The position numbers and the translations under genes were made by a program. 64,000 nucleotides of DNA from Streptomyces sp. NBC_00690 (lineage in GTDB: Bacteria; Actinomycetota; Actinomycetes; Streptomycetales; Streptomycetaceae), in the NCBI RefSeq assembly GCF_036226685.1, contig NZ_CP109009.1, forward strand, positions 6,971,501 through 7,035,500, read 5' to 3'. How positions within the stretch are numbered: position 1 is the first letter of the stretch; every line of letters starts with the position of its first letter. Positions 35,482 to 43,710 of this stretch are shown here, piece after piece. The notes under the pieces were generated by a model that saw only the letters and a program-made list of their open reading frames with translations, ran no database searches and was not told the DNA's origin.

Positions 35482-36384
35482 TCACTCCGCCGAGGCGAGC
35501 ACCCCGAGCAGACTCTCCTCGGCCGGCACGAAGCCCCAGCGGTTGAGGTCCATGTGCAGATAGTTGAGGAGCAGTACCTCCCGCCGCACCGGGTTGTTGT
35601 CGAGCGCCGCCGCGTCGAGGGTTCGAACGACCGTCGCGACCTGCGTCGTCACGCTCTCCCGCAGTGGTTCACCAAGGCTCTGCGAGGCTTCGCCCACACC
35701 CTTGGCCGCGCGGGACAGAAGCCCGCGCAGCTCGTCCTGAACCGGCGCGGCCATCCTCAACTGCCGTCCCCACTGCCGACGATGGGCGGTCCAGAAACCC
35801 TTCCGCGCCTGGCTTTCGGGAAGCGCCGTTCCGACCAGGGCGCGCATATACGAGACGGCCAGGGCCGCCCGTTCGTACAGCGGAGGGAGAGCGCCGATCC
35901 GTTGGTCGTCGTACCAGCGGCAGGAGGCCGTGAACAACTGTTCCGCCCTGCTCACCCCCTGCGCACCTCCGTACTTGGCCAACTCCGGTGCGTAGAGGCA
36001 GGTGCGGGCCAGTTTGACCCGCGGGAGGCCCTGCGGCACCGAGCCCGGTACCAGGCGTTCCGCAGGGCCGGGCCTGTCCAGCGAGTTCAGCAGCACCACA
36101 AGTTCGGGCAGACGATCGTGGATGCGATCGATCCCGTCGGCCGAGCAGGCGAGACGGAGCCGCAGATGGTGGCCGCTCATGTCCCAGTAGCGGGTGAAGA
36201 ACCAGGCGGGGGCGTCTTCTTCGACTGCTCGGGCGGCCAGCCACGGGATCAGTACCCGGGTGGCGTCGTCCATCGAGTCCTGGTCCCCGGGGTAGGCGCG
36301 GACGTACCACCAGTCCGTCTCCCGCACCCCGTCCGCATGCTCCGCTCGATCCTGTGTGAGCGGCAGCGGGGTCATCGGCGTCAT
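35482..36384 (-). CDS. LanB C-terminal-type (SpaB_C) thiopeptide biosynthesis protein
   Basis: 300 residues of the thiopeptide-type bacteriocin biosynthesis / lantibiotic-dehydratase C-terminal family: DWWYVRAYPGD at the start, the YWDMSGHHLRLRL strand that is the family hallmark, and a C-terminal LLNYLHMDLNRWGF. In split LanB systems this part eliminates glutamate from glutamylated Ser/Thr to give dehydroamino acids; a related branch makes the thiopeptide pyridine ring. The ATGA overlap with the LanB N-terminal partner favours elimination. Only one such gene is present, so elimination and cycloaddition cannot both be assigned. It is last in the RiPP operon. Confidence 0.9.
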   Translation of the reverse strand: MTPMTPLPLTQDRAEHADGVRETDWWYVRAYPGDQDSMDDATRVLIPWLAARAVEEDAPAWFFTRYWDMSGHHLRLRLACSADGIDRIHDRLPELVVLLNSLDRPGPAERLVPGSVPQGLPRVKLARTCLYAPELAKYGGAQGVSRAEQLFTASCRWYDDQRIGALPPLYERAALAVSYMRALVGTALPESQARKGFWTAHRRQWGRQLRMAAPVQDELRGLLSRAAKGVGEASQSLGEPLRESVTTQVATVVRTLDAAALDNNPVRREVLLLNYLHMDLNRWGFVPAEESLLGVLASAE

Positions 36385-38867
36385 CGGGTCTCCTCGGGCC
36401 AGGCCAGCAGTGCCACGTGCTCGGTGACCCTGGGCCGGCCGAGTGCGTCGCGCTGGGAGTGCAGGGAACGCTCGGGAAGCACCTCCACGAGCCGTAGATG
36501 GCTGGTCTGTGGGCTGAGCCAGTGGTGCAGTACTCCCACCGAGAGCGGCGAGGCCAGGGAAACCCACATGGGCTTGCGGTCGGCCGACATACCGAGGGCG
36601 CCCCCGGCTCCGCCGAGTTGATGGACGAAGACCTCCTCGGGGATGCCGTGCTCACGACGGAAGTCATCGAGCCGAACGGCGAGGGCGGCCTCGTCCGACT
36701 CGCCGCCCTCCGGTCGGGGGATCGCCGCTGCGGGCACGATCCACGAGGCGCGGCGCGTGACCAGCCGGCCGCCGGGACCATCGGTGACACGCGGCAGTTC
36801 GGCCACGCCGTCACCACAGAGCGGGCCCAGTTCGTGCGCCTTCGTCATCGTGTAGTCGGAGTGCGGCGACCCGTTCACCCAGGGGTCGGCCAGTATCGCG
36901 AGCAGTCGTACGTACGACTGGAGCAGATGCTGGGGGATGAGCCCCAGATAGGCCAGACCGACCGGGTCGCCGTGCCGGTCGAACAGGGACAGCGTGTCGG
37001 TATGGGCATCATGGACGAGCGCGAGGTCGTCCAGGGTGATCCCGTTCGCGGCCTCCACCTCGCCCGGCAGCACCAACGGGGGCAACAGCCCACCGCACTC
37101 CGACTGCACGGTGTTGCAGTCGGTCCACACCACCAGCTCGCGGCAGGACACACCGGGCCAGCACTGGTCCAGGTACGCGGTGAGCCGGTCACGGAAACCA
37201 TCGCCGAGGAGTCGGCTGAAGCGGCTGAACAGGGCGCCGGTGCCCGCGCCGTACTGGTTGACGACGAGTTGATGCCGACCGGCCTCGGCGTCGGCCCGGC
37301 TCGCGGCCTCCACCTGGAAGAAGACACCCGCATTCGGCGGGGCGCTGGTCGGTCCCACCGGAAGCCAGGCCCGGTCCCCGGGGTCGCGCCTGCTCGTCAT
37401 ATCGGCGAACAGGGCCCGATCCAGCGGCGGATTGGCGTCCCGGTCGACGGTGAGTCGCATCAAGAACCCCAACGGGTCACGACAGACCCCGCCAGCGCCG
37501 AACTCCGCAGTGAAGCCCTCCAACAGGAAGTCGTAGAGGTGCGATCGGAACAGATACGGCCGCACCCGCTCGCCCAGTGCCGTGAGGTCCGCCCGGACCT
37601 CGGGCACGCTCAAGGGGTCGGGGAGGTCGAGGCCCGTCTCCCGGTCCTCGTAGATCAGCCCGCTGGGTTTGCGTTCGCCCCGGTCCCGGTGTTCGTTCCA
37701 GTCGGCGGTGAGGTCCCGGAGTTCGGTGGCGGCGGTGATCCGACCCTCGGTGTCCGCCCGACTCGCGCCGTCACCGAGGCGGTGGGCGAGTGAGAGATCG
37801 CGGCGCGGGATCGGGGAGGCGCTCGCGTCGTTCTCCAGTAGCGCGCACAGCGCGGGGAACGGCGCTTCGCCCTTGGCCCAGGGCGGCACGGGTTGCACGA
37901 TGCCGGCGTCGAGCAACCGGACGAACCGGGTGAACGGCCGGGCACCGCCGACGGCGGTGAGGAGTTCGTCGAACGTCGTGGCGGAGCGTAGCCCAGGGGT
38001 CATCGAAGGCAGGGCGTAGTCGGCCTCGACCACCCGGTCGTTGCGCCAGACGACGCCCTCGGTGATGGTCACCTCGCCGTGCAGCAGCAGCCCTTCGGGC
38101 TCGGTGGGGGTACCGGGGTGTACGGGCGCGACGCGGTAGCGCAGCAGTCCGGCCGTCGCCGGGTCATGGGCCAGCCGGCGCAGCGCCAGATACGCGGTGG
38201 TCGCCGAGGTACGGCTCAGCCCCCGGCCCGAACCCTCCACCCCGGCTTCTCCCACGGTGGTCAGACCGGAGAAGGGGCTCGTCTTGACGGCGGCGCGGGC
38301 GACGTACGAGTACAGCGTCTTCAGCTTCTTCGCCGACCGGGCCTTGCGGTCGCGGTGTCGCACCCAGTCGGGGGCGGCGATCGCCAAGGACTCGGCGAAG
38401 CCGCACTCCGCCACCCCGCCCGCGGGGTCGCCGCCTGGCAGCAGGGCCAGGTGCAGGGCTTGCACCGCGTGCTCCCGGTCCTGGGCGAGCTGGGCACCCA
38501 ACTGCGCCAGCACACCGCGCTGTTCGTCGACGAGACGCCCCCATTCGTCCAGCAGGGGCGCGGCATCGACCGGAAGCCGCGCCGCCACCCGGCTCCGTAC
38601 GTCCGTGTCCCACGGCAGCGGATCCAACCGGTTGACCGATCGTTTGGCGGCGAGGACCTTCCGGCGCAGCGGTACGTCGTCATCGAGTCCGGGGACGAGC
38701 GCGAAGAGGACATCGGTGAGTTCGGGCGCCAGGGTGCCGAGCCGTTGGGCTGCGGCGCCATGTTCGGCGAGCAGCTTGCGCGTGGCGGGCGTGACCAGAT
38801 CGAGGGCCTCGGACGGCAGCCCCGCCACCCGGGTGAGGACGACCGGCGAGACGATGAAGGAGGTCAT
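36381..38867 (-). CDS. LanB-type dehydratase, glutamylation subunit
   Basis: 828 residues, the N-terminal (Lant_dehydr_N) part of a split LanB. It opens with SFIVSPVVLTRVAGLP and contains the conserved SAKKLKTLYSYVARAAVKTSPFSGLTTVG core, cut short of the C-terminal elimination domain that a separate gene supplies. Enzymes of this class use Glu-tRNA to glutamylate Ser and Thr of the precursor core. Coupled on both sides by ATGA overlaps to the PqqD-M50 protein upstream and the SpaB_C protein downstream. Substrate peptides are the five Ser/Thr-rich precursors encoded just upstream. Confidence 0.93.
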   Translation of the reverse strand: MTSFIVSPVVLTRVAGLPSEALDLVTPATRKLLAEHGAAAQRLGTLAPELTDVLFALVPGLDDDVPLRRKVLAAKRSVNRLDPLPWDTDVRSRVAARLPVDAAPLLDEWGRLVDEQRGVLAQLGAQLAQDREHAVQALHLALLPGGDPAGGVAECGFAESLAIAAPDWVRHRDRKARSAKKLKTLYSYVARAAVKTSPFSGLTTVGEAGVEGSGRGLSRTSATTAYLALRRLAHDPATAGLLRYRVAPVHPGTPTEPEGLLLHGEVTITEGVVWRNDRVVEADYALPSMTPGLRSATTFDELLTAVGGARPFTRFVRLLDAGIVQPVPPWAKGEAPFPALCALLENDASASPIPRRDLSLAHRLGDGASRADTEGRITAATELRDLTADWNEHRDRGERKPSGLIYEDRETGLDLPDPLSVPEVRADLTALGERVRPYLFRSHLYDFLLEGFTAEFGAGGVCRDPLGFLMRLTVDRDANPPLDRALFADMTSRRDPGDRAWLPVGPTSAPPNAGVFFQVEAASRADAEAGRHQLVVNQYGAGTGALFSRFSRLLGDGFRDRLTAYLDQCWPGVSCRELVVWTDCNTVQSECGGLLPPLVLPGEVEAANGITLDDLALVHDAHTDTLSLFDRHGDPVGLAYLGLIPQHLLQSYVRLLAILADPWVNGSPHSDYTMTKAHELGPLCGDGVAELPRVTDGPGGRLVTRRASWIVPAAAIPRPEGGESDEAALAVRLDDFRREHGIPEEVFVHQLGGAGGALGMSADRKPMWVSLASPLSVGVLHHWLSPQTSHLRLVEVLPERSLHSQRDALGRPRVTEHVALLAWPEETR

Positions 38868-39964
38868 CGGCCCACCGCCGAGAGGGAGAGGTCCACGGTG
38901 ACGGGGACGGCGTGGAACATGGCGTAGGCGAGAAGGCAGACGTAAATCACGGAGAAGACCCCGTACGCCATGTGGCCCCGACGGGCCGCGGTGCCGAGTT
39001 GGGCAAGGTGCGCGGGGAGCTCTTGACGGCGGATGGTGTGCCGCAGAAGGGAGAAGGCGCGCGCCCGGGCATTGGTGAGTCCGCTCGCCGCTTCGATCGC
39101 GGTGTATCCGTCACTGGGCATCAACGGGTTGAGGTTGACGATCAGCATCAGGAGTTGCATGCCCAGCAGCAGCGCAGCAGTGTCCCGCAGCAGTCCGCTG
39201 GAGTTCAGGGCGAGGACGGCCGACAGCCCGCAGAACACACCGTCGCTGATGACACCGGCCATGGCCAGGACGACCCGGCCGCCACGCCCGCGGAAGCGGT
39301 AGGCGTCCGTGCGGTCCACATAGGCGACGGGCACGAAGTAGAAGAGCAGCGCCACTCCCAACCCGCGTACGGGCGTTCCCAGTATCTGGGCGACCAGCGC
39401 ATGGGCGGACTCGTGCAACAGCACGTACAGCAGCATCACACCGGTGGCGATCAGGAACGCGGGCCCGGCGAGGTCCTCGGCCGGTGGCATGGCGGTGAAG
39501 AGGGTGTGGAAGCCGAACGAGTAGCCCACCAGCGCGCAGAATGCGGTGATCAGGACCAGCAGCTTCGGGGGCATCCTGCGCAGGACGGCGGCCAGGGGTT
39601 CGAGCAAGCGCGGAAGGGAGCGGGTGAGGACGATGCGCGGCATCAGCATCGAGGTGCGCACACGGCCCGACTCCTGGGGCCTCTCCGGGAGCGCGGAGCC
39701 TTCGAGTAGGCCGCTCTTGTCCAGGGCGGCGAGAAAGGTGTCGATCTGACCGGTGAGCGCCTCGGCCCGCGCCTCGTCGGCGCGCGACAGGAGGACGACG
39801 AGGTCCTCACGCGTGCGGGTGCCGTCCAGAAAGGTCAGGACGACTTCGCCGGCACGGGTGATGCGATGGTAGTTGCCGGTGACCGGATCGAAGATCAGAG
39901 GGATGTCGTCCATTCCACGGATGACCTCCAGCTCGTCTCGGAGCTTCGGTGGCGAACTGATCAC
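38864..39964 (-). CDS. PqqD-like domain fused to M50-type membrane metalloprotease
   Basis: About 366 residues from a proposed GTG at 39964 downstream of AGGAG; an upstream start at 40042 is possible. Residues about 1-90 (IPLIFDPVTGNYHRITRAGEVVLTFLDG) resemble PqqD, the fold that binds RiPP leader peptides. The rest has several TM segments with HESAH (HExxH zinc site) and NLNPLMPSDGY, the site-2-protease pair of motifs. It may bind the precursor leader and cut it in the membrane, or couple cleavage to export. It sits between the precursor array and the LanB genes, after a hairpin, and is coupled to LanB by ATGA. Confidence 0.82.
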   Translation of the reverse strand: MISSPPKLRDELEVIRGMDDIPLIFDPVTGNYHRITRAGEVVLTFLDGTRTREDLVVLLSRADEARAEALTGQIDTFLAALDKSGLLEGSALPERPQESGRVRTSMLMPRIVLTRSLPRLLEPLAAVLRRMPPKLLVLITAFCALVGYSFGFHTLFTAMPPAEDLAGPAFLIATGVMLLYVLLHESAHALVAQILGTPVRGLGVALLFYFVPVAYVDRTDAYRFRGRGGRVVLAMAGVISDGVFCGLSAVLALNSSGLLRDTAALLLGMQLLMLIVNLNPLMPSDGYTAIEAASGLTNARARAFSLLRHTIRRQELPAHLAQLGTAARRGHMAYGVFSVIYVCLLAYAMFHAVPVTVDLSLSAVGR

Positions 39965-40065
39965 TTTCTCTACCTCTCCTGTACTCCTGGACGCCCAGGG
40001 GGCCATGCGCCGCGACACGTTGACCCCGGGCCCTGCGTGCACGATGCTTCGAAATGAGAAAGCCG

Positions 40066-40101
40066 CCTTCCAGCGGCGCCGGTGACGACGCCGCTGGAAG
40101 G
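40066..40101 (-). terminator. Hairpin between precursor genes and dehydratase genes
   Basis: Perfect 13-bp stem, CCTTCCAGCGGCG (40066-40078) / CGCCGCTGGAAGG (40089-40101), 10-nt loop. In the leftward transcript it is followed by GGCTTTCTCATTTC. Because the LanB and PqqD-M50 genes follow, it probably acts as an attenuator or a 3' stabiliser, raising precursor mRNA over enzyme mRNA. Confidence 0.65.
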
Positions 40102-40170
40102 GAGGAGCCGAGCCCGGCGGGCAGATGCTGGAACGGTGTCAGCCCATACGGCACCGCCTGCCGGGTCCGG

Positions 40171-40353
40171 TCATCCGTACGTCGAAGCCGTGGTGGCGCT
40201 GCTGGCCGAACTGACCGGACAGGACAGGCACGCGGCGGACGTCGCCGTGGAGAACGAGCCGAGGGCATTGCCCTGCGGCAGCTCCTCGACCGACAGTTCG
40301 CCCTCCAGGGCGTACAGGTCGAACGCGTACGGCTCGACTTGCAGTTCGTTCAT
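40171..40353 (-). CDS. RiPP precursor peptide 5
   Basis: 60 residues, GGAAGAGGTG ribosome site. The acidic leader carries FDLYALEGELSVEELPQGNAL; Leu31 ends the NAL block, and the last 29 residues contain 14 Ser/Thr and 2 Cys (Cys42, Cys45) around SCPVSSASS, ending TASTYG. Near-identical to precursor 4 over most of its length, so a recent duplicate. Expected modifications from the neighbouring enzymes are azol(in)es at Cys/Ser/Thr and dehydration of Ser/Thr. The cleavage site is probably after NAL(G). Confidence 0.85.
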   Translation of the reverse strand: MNELQVEPYAFDLYALEGELSVEELPQGNALGSFSTATSAACLSCPVSSASSATTASTYG

Positions 40354-40410
40354 GAGGTGTCACCTCTTCCATTTGATTCGTGTGGCCGACTTCCAGGTGG
40401 CTGGAGCAGA

Positions 40411-40590
40411 TCAGCCGACGCAGGAGGCCGTGGTGGCGCTGCTGGCCGAGCTGACCGGGCAGGAGAAGGAACTCGCCGATGTGGCCGTGGAGAAGGAGCC
40501 GAGGGCATTGCCCTGCGGCAGCTCTTCCACGAGGAGCTCGTCTTCCGTGACGTACAGGTCGATGGCCTTTTCGGTGCTGTGCTCGCCCAT
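40411..40590 (-). CDS. RiPP precursor peptide 4
   Basis: 59 residues with AGAAGGGA upstream. Leader IDLYVTEDELLVEELPQGNAL, then 29 residues with Cys44 in the shared SCPVSSASS and an extra Cys57 near the end (TASCVG). Differs from precursor 5 mainly at core positions 10-12 and 27-28, which suggests selection for product diversity on a fixed frame. Too short for routine gene finders; supported by synteny, ribosome site and strict alignment with its four paralogues. Confidence 0.85.
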   Translation of the reverse strand: MGEHSTEKAIDLYVTEDELLVEELPQGNALGSFSTATSASSFSCPVSSASSATTASCVG

Positions 40591-40634
40591 GGAGGACGTC
40601 CCTTCTGAGAGCGGTCGTGACCGTGCGAGGACGG

Positions 40635-40808
40635 TCAGCCGAAGGTCGAGGCGGTGCCGACGCAGGAGGCCGAGGTCGCCGGGCAGGAGGCGGTCGACGC
40701 CGTGGCGGCGGTGAACCAGCAGCCCAGCGCGTTGCCCTGCGGCAGTTCCTCGACGGTCATGTCGCCGTCCAGGGCATAGAGGTCGAATGCGGCCTCGTTG
40801 GTGTCCAT
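40635..40808 (-). CDS. RiPP precursor peptide 3
   Basis: 57 residues, GAAGGGAAAACG upstream. Leader FDLYALDGDMTVEELPQGNAL, then a 29-residue C-terminal part with three Cys (30, 42, 49), the most of the five: GCWFTAATAS, SCPATSASC, VGTASTFG. The additional Cys at core positions 2 and 21 replace Ser/Thr in the paralogues, so each is likely an azole-forming position in the family. Confidence 0.85.
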   Translation of the reverse strand: MDTNEAAFDLYALDGDMTVEELPQGNALGCWFTAATASTASCPATSASCVGTASTFG

Positions 40809-40869
40809 GGATCGTTTTCCCTTCGAACGGGGTGCTGGATGGGGTGCGCGGCGAAACCGCGCGGGCCTG

Positions 40870-41043
40870 TCAGGTGTAGGTCGAGAACGAGGTGAAGGAG
40901 GAGGCGGTGGTCGCCGGGCAGGACGCCGAGCTGGCCGTTCCCGCGGTGGACACCGACGCGAGGGCATTGCCCTCCGCCAGCGTCTCCAACTCCATGGAGT
41001 CGTCCAGGATGTCGTCGAGGGCGTAGAGCTCAAGTTCGGGCAT
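40870..41043 (-). CDS. RiPP precursor peptide 2
   Basis: 57 residues, CCGGAAG/CGGAAG upstream. Leader ELYALDDILDDSMELETLAEGNAL is the most divergent of the set but keeps the L-Y-A-L and G-N-A-L landmarks. The 29-residue tail has one Cys (Cys42 in ASCPATTASS) and ends TSFSTYT rather than Gly. The frame is found only by eye, as it lacks the length threshold of automated calls. Confidence 0.82.
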   Translation of the reverse strand: MPELELYALDDILDDSMELETLAEGNALASVSTAGTASSASCPATTASSFTSFSTYT

Positions 41044-41073
41044 GGTGTGCTTCCGTTCTTCCGGTGGGGCCGG

Positions 41074-41256
41074 TCAGCCCGCGGATGCGGCGGTCATGAC
41101 GGTCGACGCACTGCTGATGGGGCAGCTGGCCGTGGTCGCGCTGGAGGTGGTGCTGTAGGTGGCCAGCGCCACGCCCTCGGGGACGTACTCGACGGACAGG
41201 TCGTCACCCAGGTCGATGCTGTGGAGGTCCAGTTCCCACGCGTTGGCGTCGGTCAT
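41074..41256 (-). CDS. RiPP precursor peptide 1
   Basis: 60 residues after GAAGGAAG. Leader WELDLHSIDLGDDLSVEYVPEGVAL, then a 29-residue tail with a single Cys (Cys45 in ASCPISSAS) and the highest Thr content (ATYSTTSS, STVMTAASAG). It is first of the five in transcription order, 35 nt after the nitroreductase stop. Cys-Pro stands exactly 14 and 15 residues after the leader Leu, as in all the others. Confidence 0.85.
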   Translation of the reverse strand: MTDANAWELDLHSIDLGDDLSVEYVPEGVALATYSTTSSATTASCPISSASTVMTAASAG

Positions 41257-41290
41257 CGGATCACTTCCTTCTGTTGCTTTGGTGCTTGGA

Positions 41291-42046
41291 TCACCGGTCG
41301 CCGGTCGGCTCCGGAGCTATGGGGGGCGGTACGGGTGCACCACCCAGGGCCAGGGCGAAGAGCTGATGCCGGCTGGCCCCGTCACTGCGCAGCGGCAGTC
41401 GTACGGAGGCGGGGATGAACCCCGCGAAGACGGTGCCGACGAGACCCAGGGCCACGGCGTCGAGCCACATCGTGTACGCGGCTGCCGAGGTGCGGGTCAT
41501 CAACGTCCGGTAGCCGTGCGCACCGTAGAGGTCACTGGCCCGGTCGAGGTCCGCGGCGAAGGAGATGATGGCCGGAGAGTCACAGAACTCCCGCTGCACC
41601 GTCAGGCTGTGCAGGGCTTCGCCTTCCGGCAGCGGTGCGACCGGGACGTAGGAGCGTGCCGTGTCGCCGACGGTGTCGAGGCCGTACATTCCCGGCTCCA
41701 GACCCGAGAGCCTGAAGGCCACCACACTCACCTGGAGCGGTAGCTGCTCCGACTCCTCCGGCCAGGTCTGACGGTCCGCCTCGATGCCCCGTGCGACCAC
41801 GTCGGCCACGAGTGAGGCATCGATCTGTCCGGGGTCGAAGAACCGTATGGAGCGCCGCTGCTGCAACACGCTGAGCAGGGGTGCCCTGTCCCGGTGCCCG
41901 GCGTCGAAGCGGACCGGCGGACCCAACGGTACGGGCGGCTGGGGCCCGGGCCGGGTGGACTGCGGCGCGGTGGCGGTGCCCGCGACGGGAGCCGGCGACC
42001 TGAAGGCGGTGAGGAGTTCCGCAGCGAGGTCGTGCGGGCTGCTCAT
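41291..42046 (-). CDS. Second nitroreductase-fold (SagB-like) protein of the RiPP operon
   Basis: 251 residues. RRSIRFFDPGQIDASLV is the FMN-phosphate-binding start of the nitroreductase fold; LPLQVSVVAFRLSGLEPGMYGLD and TMWLDAVALGLVGTVFAGF resemble SagB-type azoline dehydrogenases. An N-terminal 45-residue Pro-rich stretch is probably disordered. The start overlaps the larger SagB protein (ATGA). It may pair with that protein as a heterodimeric oxidase turning azolines to azoles, or perform a separate oxidation. Immediately precedes the precursor array. Confidence 0.82.
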   Translation of the reverse strand: MSSPHDLAAELLTAFRSPAPVAGTATAPQSTRPGPQPPVPLGPPVRFDAGHRDRAPLLSVLQQRRSIRFFDPGQIDASLVADVVARGIEADRQTWPEESEQLPLQVSVVAFRLSGLEPGMYGLDTVGDTARSYVPVAPLPEGEALHSLTVQREFCDSPAIISFAADLDRASDLYGAHGYRTLMTRTSAAAYTMWLDAVALGLVGTVFAGFIPASVRLPLRSDGASRHQLFALALGGAPVPPPIAPEPTGDR

Positions 42047-43710
42047 ATGGCGCCTCCCAGGTCGATGACGGCCGTGATCGGTTCCATGTCGGGGTTGATG
42101 CCGAGCGCCGCCGCGATGGCGTCGTCGTCCCAGCGGGGACGCAACGCGAAACCGACACCGAGGACATGGGCGGCCTCGCGGGCGGTGGCCTGGGCACAGC
42201 CGCTGTCGAGCAGCACGATCCGCAGCGCGAAGGCGGAGTACTTGCGGGCGACCTTCGGGAAGTCTCCGGTCAACACGATGCTGAGCGGCTGGTCACCTGG
42301 GACCGCGTCGGAGCGGGTGGACAGTCGGGCGAGCCGGTGCTCGGCGGGGACGTAGCCGTAGATGCCGGGGTCGATGCCCGGGACGTCCCGGATGACCGTG
42401 TACGCGGTCACCGACCCGATGTTGCCGCCGCTCGCCGTCCAACGGGCCACCTTGTCGGGGTAGTCGGCCTTGATGCCCGCGGTGACGGACAGGAGCAACG
42501 ACAGGGTGTTCAGTCCGGGCGCGGTCGTCGCCGCCCGGCCCGGGCCGCCGTCGAGCCGGTCGTGCTCGGGCGTCGGCAGTGCGACGGCGGGAGCGACCGG
42601 CCAGGTCCGCGAGACGCGCTGGAGCGCCAGATTCGACGGCTTGTAGTGCATCTGGTGCGCCTTGATGTCGGCGAACTCCTTCGGCGGCATGGCGACCGAA
42701 GCCTCGAACCGGGTGGCCGGTGCGGCGCGTTCCACCAGCGGCCCTTCGGAGACCGAGCAGCGTCGACAACCGGGCCGGGTCGCGGATGAGGTGTCCCGCT
42801 GGCTGAGGGTTTCGAGGTCCAGCAACCTCCAGCGCATCGGCAGCGGGGAGGGCGTCGTCCGGGAGACCACGGAGAACACATCGCGGGCGAACAGCGAGGC
42901 GGCGAGCTGGTGGTCACCGTCGATCGGCGCACGGTCGTCGTCCCCGTGCTCGTCGACGGCGGTGAGGCAGTCGAGGCACGGCGTCGAGCTGGGGTCGACC
43001 AGGGGCCCCAGTGCGGCGCGCCGACCGTGCACGCTCAGCCGCAGCAATGGGACGCCCTTGTTCCAGCAGTGCTCGGCCAGGGTGTGCCGGGCGCTGCCCG
43101 CACTGGTCCCGCCCGGAGTTCGGGCACCGGTGTCGGCCCAGACCACGAGGGTCGCGCGTTCGGTTGGGGCATCGCCCGTACCCACAGTGACCGGCATGGA
43201 GCCGGCGAGTTCGTCCCGCAGCAGTGCACACAGCGTCGGGTCGCCGAAAAGTTCGATCCGGGCGTGGTGCAACCGGGCGGCGGCCTGCTCCCAGCATGGA
43301 TTCACCTCGGTCGCGCTGCCCACCCGGGACAGATAGTCGGCGAGGCGGTCGTCGATGTCGGTGGCGCCCTCCGGCAGGGCGTCCCGGGGCGGGCCCTCCT
43401 CGATGACACCGCAGGTCCACAGGAGCGAGAGCGCCTTGAACACGACCTCTTCGGGTAACCCGAGTTCCGTGGCGAGGAGGTCGTGGGTGCGTTCGCCGTC
43501 GAGGAGGTCGAGCAGCCGGGGCAGCATCTGGGTGGCGGATCTGCCGCGGAAGAGCTGCTTCTTGGGCGGGCCCGTCACGACCACCTGGTCGGCCTCGGTA
43601 CTGATCACGAGGCCCCGGCGCAGTCGCGGCCGAAGGGGGATCCGCAGCTGTGGGTCGAACCGTGCGGCGGAGCCGACGGTCTCGGCCGTCATCATGGATC
43701 GGTCGTTCAC
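42043..43710 (-). CDS. E1-like domain fused to SagB-type azoline dehydrogenase
   Basis: 555 residues from a GTG overlapping the previous stop (GTGA); an in-frame ATG five codons later is possible. The N-terminal half has the look of a decayed ThiF/E1-like cyclodehydratase partner: a winged start (RPRLRRGLVIST, LPRLLDLLDGERTHDLLATELGLP) and two Cys pairs, CLDC and CRRC, which would bind zinc. The C-terminal half is an FMN SagB domain (MHYKPSNLALQRVS, DPGIYGYVPAEH, AREAAHVLGVGFALRP). It should oxidise azolines to azoles. Codon 85 is TTA. Confidence 0.82.
   Translation of the reverse strand: MNDRSMMTAETVGSAARFDPQLRIPLRPRLRRGLVISTEADQVVVTGPPKKQLFRGRSATQMLPRLLDLLDGERTHDLLATELGLPEEVVFKALSLLWTCGVIEEGPPRDALPEGATDIDDRLADYLSRVGSATEVNPCWEQAAARLHHARIELFGDPTLCALLRDELAGSMPVTVGTGDAPTERATLVVWADTGARTPGGTSAGSARHTLAEHCWNKGVPLLRLSVHGRRAALGPLVDPSSTPCLDCLTAVDEHGDDDRAPIDGDHQLAASLFARDVFSVVSRTTPSPLPMRWRLLDLETLSQRDTSSATRPGCRRCSVSEGPLVERAAPATRFEASVAMPPKEFADIKAHQMHYKPSNLALQRVSRTWPVAPAVALPTPEHDRLDGGPGRAATTAPGLNTLSLLLSVTAGIKADYPDKVARWTASGGNIGSVTAYTVIRDVPGIDPGIYGYVPAEHRLARLSTRSDAVPGDQPLSIVLTGDFPKVARKYSAFALRIVLLDSGCAQATAREAAHVLGVGFALRPRWDDDAIAAALGINPDMEPITAVIDLGGAI

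Noticed and set aside
36384..36567. N-terminal extension of the SpaB_C protein from 36567
   Set aside because: The extension overlaps the 3' end of the LanB gene and is low-complexity; the ATG overlapping the LanB stop (ATGA) is the natural start.
38079..38927. 282-codon plus-strand frame over the LanB gene
   Set aside because: No domain or ribosome site, and Gln/Arg/Gly-rich shadow composition; the minus strand carries the conserved KTSPFSG core of LanB.
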